The notes under the pieces: generated by a model
Databases searched by the model: none
Told to the model about the DNA's origin: nothing
What the model saw: only the letters and a program-made list of their open reading frames with translations
In this document: positions 13,253 through 15,994 of the stretch, in pieces
Position numbering within the stretch: the first letter of the stretch is position 1
How the letters are laid out: the number at the start of each line of letters is the position of its first letter
NCBI GenBank assembly: GCA_017993025.1
Contig: JAGONL010000008.1
Span: 1 to 15,994, forward strand
Direction: 5' to 3'
DNA length: 15,994 nt
Source of the DNA: Candidatus Saccharimonadota bacterium
Lineage (GTDB): Bacteria > Patescibacteriota > Saccharimonadia > Saccharimonadales > SZUA-47
Program-made: the position numbers and the translations under genes

Positions 13253-13896
13253 TATATAGCCTCCTTACTCTTAGTAGAGAACGACTGGCCTTCCAGTTGC
13301 ATGATTATTTCTTTAGTGTTCTCAAATATAACCGGATCATAAATTATGTCTATTTTATAACTTGCCTTCTCATTATCTCCGATAAGTTGAGTCGACACCT
13401 GAGTAAATGGGGCTGTTTTTGAGTCAGCGCTCTGCCCTTCAACTGAGTACGTAGTGGCTTTTATGTTATCAACCAATTTATTGACAGTAGCTATCTTGTC
13501 AGCCGTACCTTGTATAACTATGGTACTGGTGACCGTATCAAAATTTAAAGAAATTATTTTGGCCTCAGTCGGACTAACAAACGCTAAATAATCAAATAGT
13601 CTTGAAGATTTTGGCTTACCCTCGTGAAGTCCGGGCAACAACGTAAGCTGGTTTTGAACAGTCAATATTTCATCAAGCCCCTCGATAGACTGAATTTTCT
13701 TTGTTGCAACCTCTATGTCGGTGCTTAGGTCGCTAATATGCTTCTTCTGAGCTATTTGTACCACACTAAACAGTAGCAATATCACCCCAACACAAACAAT
13801 TGAAATTAAGGTAGAAGTGCTAATAATCAGACGTTTAGTGCGCTTTGCCTTAACGTACTGCATTTTTACATCAGGAAGTAGGTTAAACTGAATCAT
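13252..13896 (-). CDS. pilN: Pilus alignment protein PilN-like
   Basis: This 214-aa protein starts with the short cytoplasmic motif FNLLPD (4-9). It matches the conserved NLLP peptide of PilN that docks into a groove of PilM. A basic stretch (11-22), one TM helix (about 23-47), a coiled coil (about 50-84) and an exported domain follow. The exported part contains the AKIISLNFDTVTSTIVIQGTA-like beta pattern (about 111-131) seen in PilN domains. It lies 1 nt after the pilM stop and overlaps pilO by 1 nt, so the trio should be made together. The NLLP motif makes this call firm. Confidence 0.88.
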   Translation of the reverse strand: MIQFNLLPDVKMQYVKAKRTKRLIISTSTLISIVCVGVILLLFSVVQIAQKKHISDLSTDIEVATKKIQSIEGLDEILTVQNQLTLLPGLHEGKPKSSRLFDYLAFVSPTEAKIISLNFDTVTSTIVIQGTADKIATVNKLVDNIKATTYSVEGQSADSKTAPFTQVSTQLIGDNEKASYKIDIIYDPVIFENTKEIIMQLEGQSFSTKSKEAI

Positions 13897-13897
13897 C

Positions 13898-14935
13898 TCA
13901 TTCCACCCTCTCCGCTAGACCTACTGCAACGGCAAATTTACTTGAAACTGCCAAAAGTTCATTTTGTTTCTCAGCCGCAAAGCTAACATTTCTCCAGGAA
14001 TTACCAATTTCGACACCAATTCCAAATTTATTTGCTACTGTTAATGGAAATTCAGGTAGTGTAGACGCTCCGCCAGTAACCAATACTCTCTCAATACTGC
14101 TATTTGGGTACCTTGTGTTAAAAAACTTAATAGACTTTTCTATCTCAGTTATTAATAGCTCAACGGTACTACTAATAGCACCATACACCTGACCCTCTAG
14201 CTTATCTTTGCTCATACCAAACTTAAACACAAACTGCTTAGCTTGTTTCTCGTCTACGCCAAGGCCTTGCATGGCAGATTTAATAATTCCTTCTATACCA
14301 ACTGGTATTGACCTAACAAGTCGCGGAGCATCATTGAGCGTAATCACAAGGTCAGTTGATAAATCACCCATATCAAGTATCAGAGTGGCTGAAAGATAAT
14401 CTGAGGCAAGCAGTGACCGCGTAATAGCCAAACTGTCTGGTTCAAACGCTATTACGTTAAGGCCGATAGATTCAAGCATATCTAGCCGTTGCTCTACGAA
14501 ACTATTTGATACACTCGACAACAAAAGCTCAACCTTACTTGCTTCTTTTGGAGAATCACCTAAAAGAGCCCAGTCTACCTTTGATTCAGCAAGCGGTGTT
14601 GGAATTAAAGAGTCGGCTTGAAACCTAATAGTCTTATCAAGTTCAGCAGGACTAAGCCTATCAACGTCAACAACGGTACTAAAAACTCTCTGGGACGGTA
14701 GCCCGACGGCCACATTGGGTGTTGATATTCCACTCTGCGAAACCACTTGCTTGATAGCTACTGCCAATTTCTGCTGGTCTACATTAGAATCGCTCCGAGA
14801 TATTCTTGGATCAATATCTAAAAATCCGTGGGTTACTAAAACTTTATTTTTTGCACCCCGCATTTGTACTACTCGTATTGCCGAAGTACCAATGTCGAGA
14901 CCAAAAAAATCAGACGTGTTTGATAATATGCCCAT
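13898..14935 (-). CDS. pilM: Actin-like pilus assembly ATPase PilM
   Basis: This 345-aa cytosolic protein belongs to the FtsA/MreB/actin-like fold. PilM binds nucleotide and the PilN N-terminus, and links the PilB ring to the membrane platform. Phosphate-binding loops are visible as FGLDIGTSAIRVVQ (11-24) and LILDMGDLSTDLVI (185-198), with an adenosine-type loop VLVTGGAST (284-292). The IRFQADSLIPTPL stretch (103-115) is also typical of PilM. It is the first gene of the platform operon, with a TATAAT box 12 nt upstream of the ATG and no Shine-Dalgarno site, consistent with a very short leader. The gene to its 5' side encodes a large exported protein 114 bp away. Confidence 0.95.
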   Translation of the reverse strand: MGILSNTSDFFGLDIGTSAIRVVQMRGAKNKVLVTHGFLDIDPRISRSDSNVDQQKLAVAIKQVVSQSGISTPNVAVGLPSQRVFSTVVDVDRLSPAELDKTIRFQADSLIPTPLAESKVDWALLGDSPKEASKVELLLSSVSNSFVEQRLDMLESIGLNVIAFEPDSLAITRSLLASDYLSATLILDMGDLSTDLVITLNDAPRLVRSIPVGIEGIIKSAMQGLGVDEKQAKQFVFKFGMSKDKLEGQVYGAISSTVELLITEIEKSIKFFNTRYPNSSIERVLVTGGASTLPEFPLTVANKFGIGVEIGNSWRNVSFAAEKQNELLAVSSKFAVAVGLAERVE

Positions 14936-14946
14936 AACTTATCTAC

Positions 14947-14974
14947 AATTATACTGTATATGCTTATAATTACC
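14947..14974 (-). promoter_or_regulatory. Promoter region of the pilMNO-pilB operon
   Basis: TATAAT (14953-14948) is a perfect -10, only 12 nt from the pilM ATG. The ATAAGCATA nonamer (14967-14959) upstream also precedes the PH-domain gene. AATTATA (14947-14953) and TATAATT (14965-14971) form a 7-bp inverted repeat over the box, a possible operator. No good -35 is visible. Confidence 0.5.
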
Positions 14975-15011
14975 ACACCCTTTTTGTAAAAAATATAGAT
15001 ATGAGCTAGGA

Positions 15012-15039
15012 CTACCCTCTACCCTCTACCCTCTACCCT
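15012..15039. repeat. Tandem heptamer repeat, four copies of CTACCCT
   Basis: There are four perfect, uninterrupted units, read as AGGGTAG on the minus strand. They lie in the intergenic space between the exported protein gene and pilM, just upstream of the pilM promoter. The rest of the 114-bp gap is AT-rich. Function is unknown; copy number could vary by slippage. Confidence 0.9.
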
Positions 15040-15049
15040 CTTAATTAGT

Positions 15050-15994
15050 CTATAGAGCTGGAGGCAACGAAAGAATCGCGTCAAATACACCGTCATTCTG
15101 GCCTTTACCCTCAGACAACAGGGCTAGGTATAGTTCAGGGGAGAATCTAAACACCTCTGCGATATTAGCCGAAGTATAGGCCTCCGGTCCAGGAACTGCA
15201 CTTGTTATATTACCATTCATTCTAAGCATATAAACTCTCTTGGCTATAAACGCCCCATTTACTATAAGTTTTTTCTGGCATCTACTAGCAATTATCGCCT
15301 GATTAAGTGTCGGTTTAGTCAAATCCACACCGAAGTCAAACTGCGAACAAGTATGAATTTCTCCGGTATTAGGCACGCTAGGGTTCGGAACTGCTACAAA
15401 CATACCATCTGCCTGCGTAATGCCATCATCAACATATATATTGCCCAATGTAATAACTTTAATAAGTGGAATCTGGTCTATATTAGCCCATTGTGTAGTT
15501 GTGTCGTAGGCTATCTTAAATCCTAAAGGCGAAATACCGGCACGTCCCAAAACCGTATTACCTTCGTTGTAAATCGTTACCCGCTTTCCAGCTGCAACAA
15601 GGTTATCGGCAAAAATATGTAATTCGCCTGAATAATAGTATCTACCATTTGCCAAACTATTAATATCTACTTTTCTAGCAGCTGGGTTAGGTGACGCTGC
15701 TGGTTGTGTAGGTAGAGCAATCATGTCTGAGTTTGGTGGTTTTTGCCCCCAATAGTCATCCGCACAAAGCACGTCAGCAAAATTACCGCCAAATGGTGGC
15801 GAGCCACTTATAACAGTGCTCCCCAGCGACTGATTAGCAAAGCTTAGTTCAGATACCCAAGTCCTTGTGGGCTTTTGAGACCCCGGCAGTACTCCACCAA
15901 TCTGACCAGAAGCAAACACGGCAAGTTCTGACGCTGTGCCTTTATATGTAGTATGATTCTGAGCGCCCGTAAATATTCCGTACCCACTGGCCTG
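15050..15994 (-). CDS. Large exported protein upstream of pilM (C-terminal part)
   Basis: The frame is open through the right edge, so the start lies outside the window; 314 C-terminal residues are visible. An internal GTG at 15919 should not be taken as the start, because the frame continues upstream as QASGYGIFTGAQNHTTYKGT. The visible part is rich in Gly, Asn, Ser, Thr and beta-prone segments. It has three cysteines, stretches such as GRYYYSGELHIFADNL, and a conserved-looking end, NIAEVFRFSPELYLALL, near the C-terminus. No TM segment is seen. From memory, similar proteins accompany pil operons of Saccharibacteria. A pilus-associated or surface protein is plausible, but nothing here proves attachment or pilus binding. 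Confidence 0.65.
   Translation of the reverse strand, partial: QASGYGIFTGAQNHTTYKGTASELAVFASGQIGGVLPGSQKPTRTWVSELSFANQSLGSTVISGSPPFGGNFADVLCADDYWGQKPPNSDMIALPTQPAASPNPAARKVDINSLANGRYYYSGELHIFADNLVAAGKRVTIYNEGNTVLGRAGISPLGFKIAYDTTTQWANIDQIPLIKVITLGNIYVDDGITQADGMFVAVPNPSVPNTGEIHTCSQFDFGVDLTKPTLNQAIIASRCQKKLIVNGAFIAKRVYMLRMNGNITSAVPGPEAYTSANIAEVFRFSPELYLALLSEGKGQNDGVFDAILSLPPAL

Noticed and set aside
15012..15039. Telomere-like or CRISPR-like array
   Set aside because: Only four 7-bp units with no spacers, inside an otherwise ordinary bacterial operon context.
15050..15919. Exported protein starting at the internal GTG at 15919
   Set aside because: The frame is open upstream to the window edge with similar composition, and the supposed start lies inside a beta-rich domain with no signal sequence.

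Overview
The window looks like a piece of a Candidate Phyla Radiation (Patescibacteria) genome, most probably Candidatus Saccharibacteria (TM7). The evidence is moderately low GC, tightly packed genes with 1-4 nt overlaps, and TGA used as a normal stop, which argues against the recoded Gracilibacteria/SR1. There is also a single-membrane style type IV pilus locus with no secretin (PilQ) or PilF/PilP lipoprotein gene in view. The lineage call rests on remembered gene content and protein style, not on a search.

Positions 1-2125 hold a housekeeping block on the minus strand. It comprises the start of an unknown small basic protein, a membrane PH-domain protein, tRNA-Arg(CCU), nucleoside diphosphate kinase, and a PaaX-type protein (winged helix plus Cas2-like domain). 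The PaaX-type gene is bracketed almost exactly by two copies of a 38-nt palindromic repeat. A XerC/D-type tyrosine recombinase (2194-3117, plus strand) is divergent from it and shares its control region.

Positions 3163-15994 are a near-complete type IV pilus locus, all on the minus strand. In transcription order it runs: a large exported protein (cut by the right edge), pilM, pilN, pilO, an 80-aa single-TM protein, a 61-aa ORF, pilB, pilT, pilC, major pilin pilA, prepilin peptidase pilD, and four minor pilin-like proteins of GspH/PilV/PilW/PilX type. PilM/N/O should form the inner platform. PilC is the membrane anchor, PilB and PilT are the extension and retraction motors, PilD processes the prepilins, and the minor pilins probably build the tip or priming complex. 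pilA has its own promoter, a strong ribosome-binding site and an intrinsic terminator, so it can be made in excess of the machinery.

Two structures stand out. First, the 61-aa ORF between the 80-aa gene and pilB lies inside a ~179-nt imperfect palindrome running from its own ATG to the GTG of pilB, with perfect 17-bp arms. This could be a palindromic mobile element that landed in the operon, or an RNA structure coupling pilB translation to upstream translation. Second, the 38-nt repeats around the PaaX/Cas2-like gene look like operator sites or the ends of a small cassette. Several promoters also sit so close to their ATG that the transcripts would be leaderless. No CRISPR array, rRNA or insertion sequence is visible, and no gene-free stretch exceeds 300 bases.
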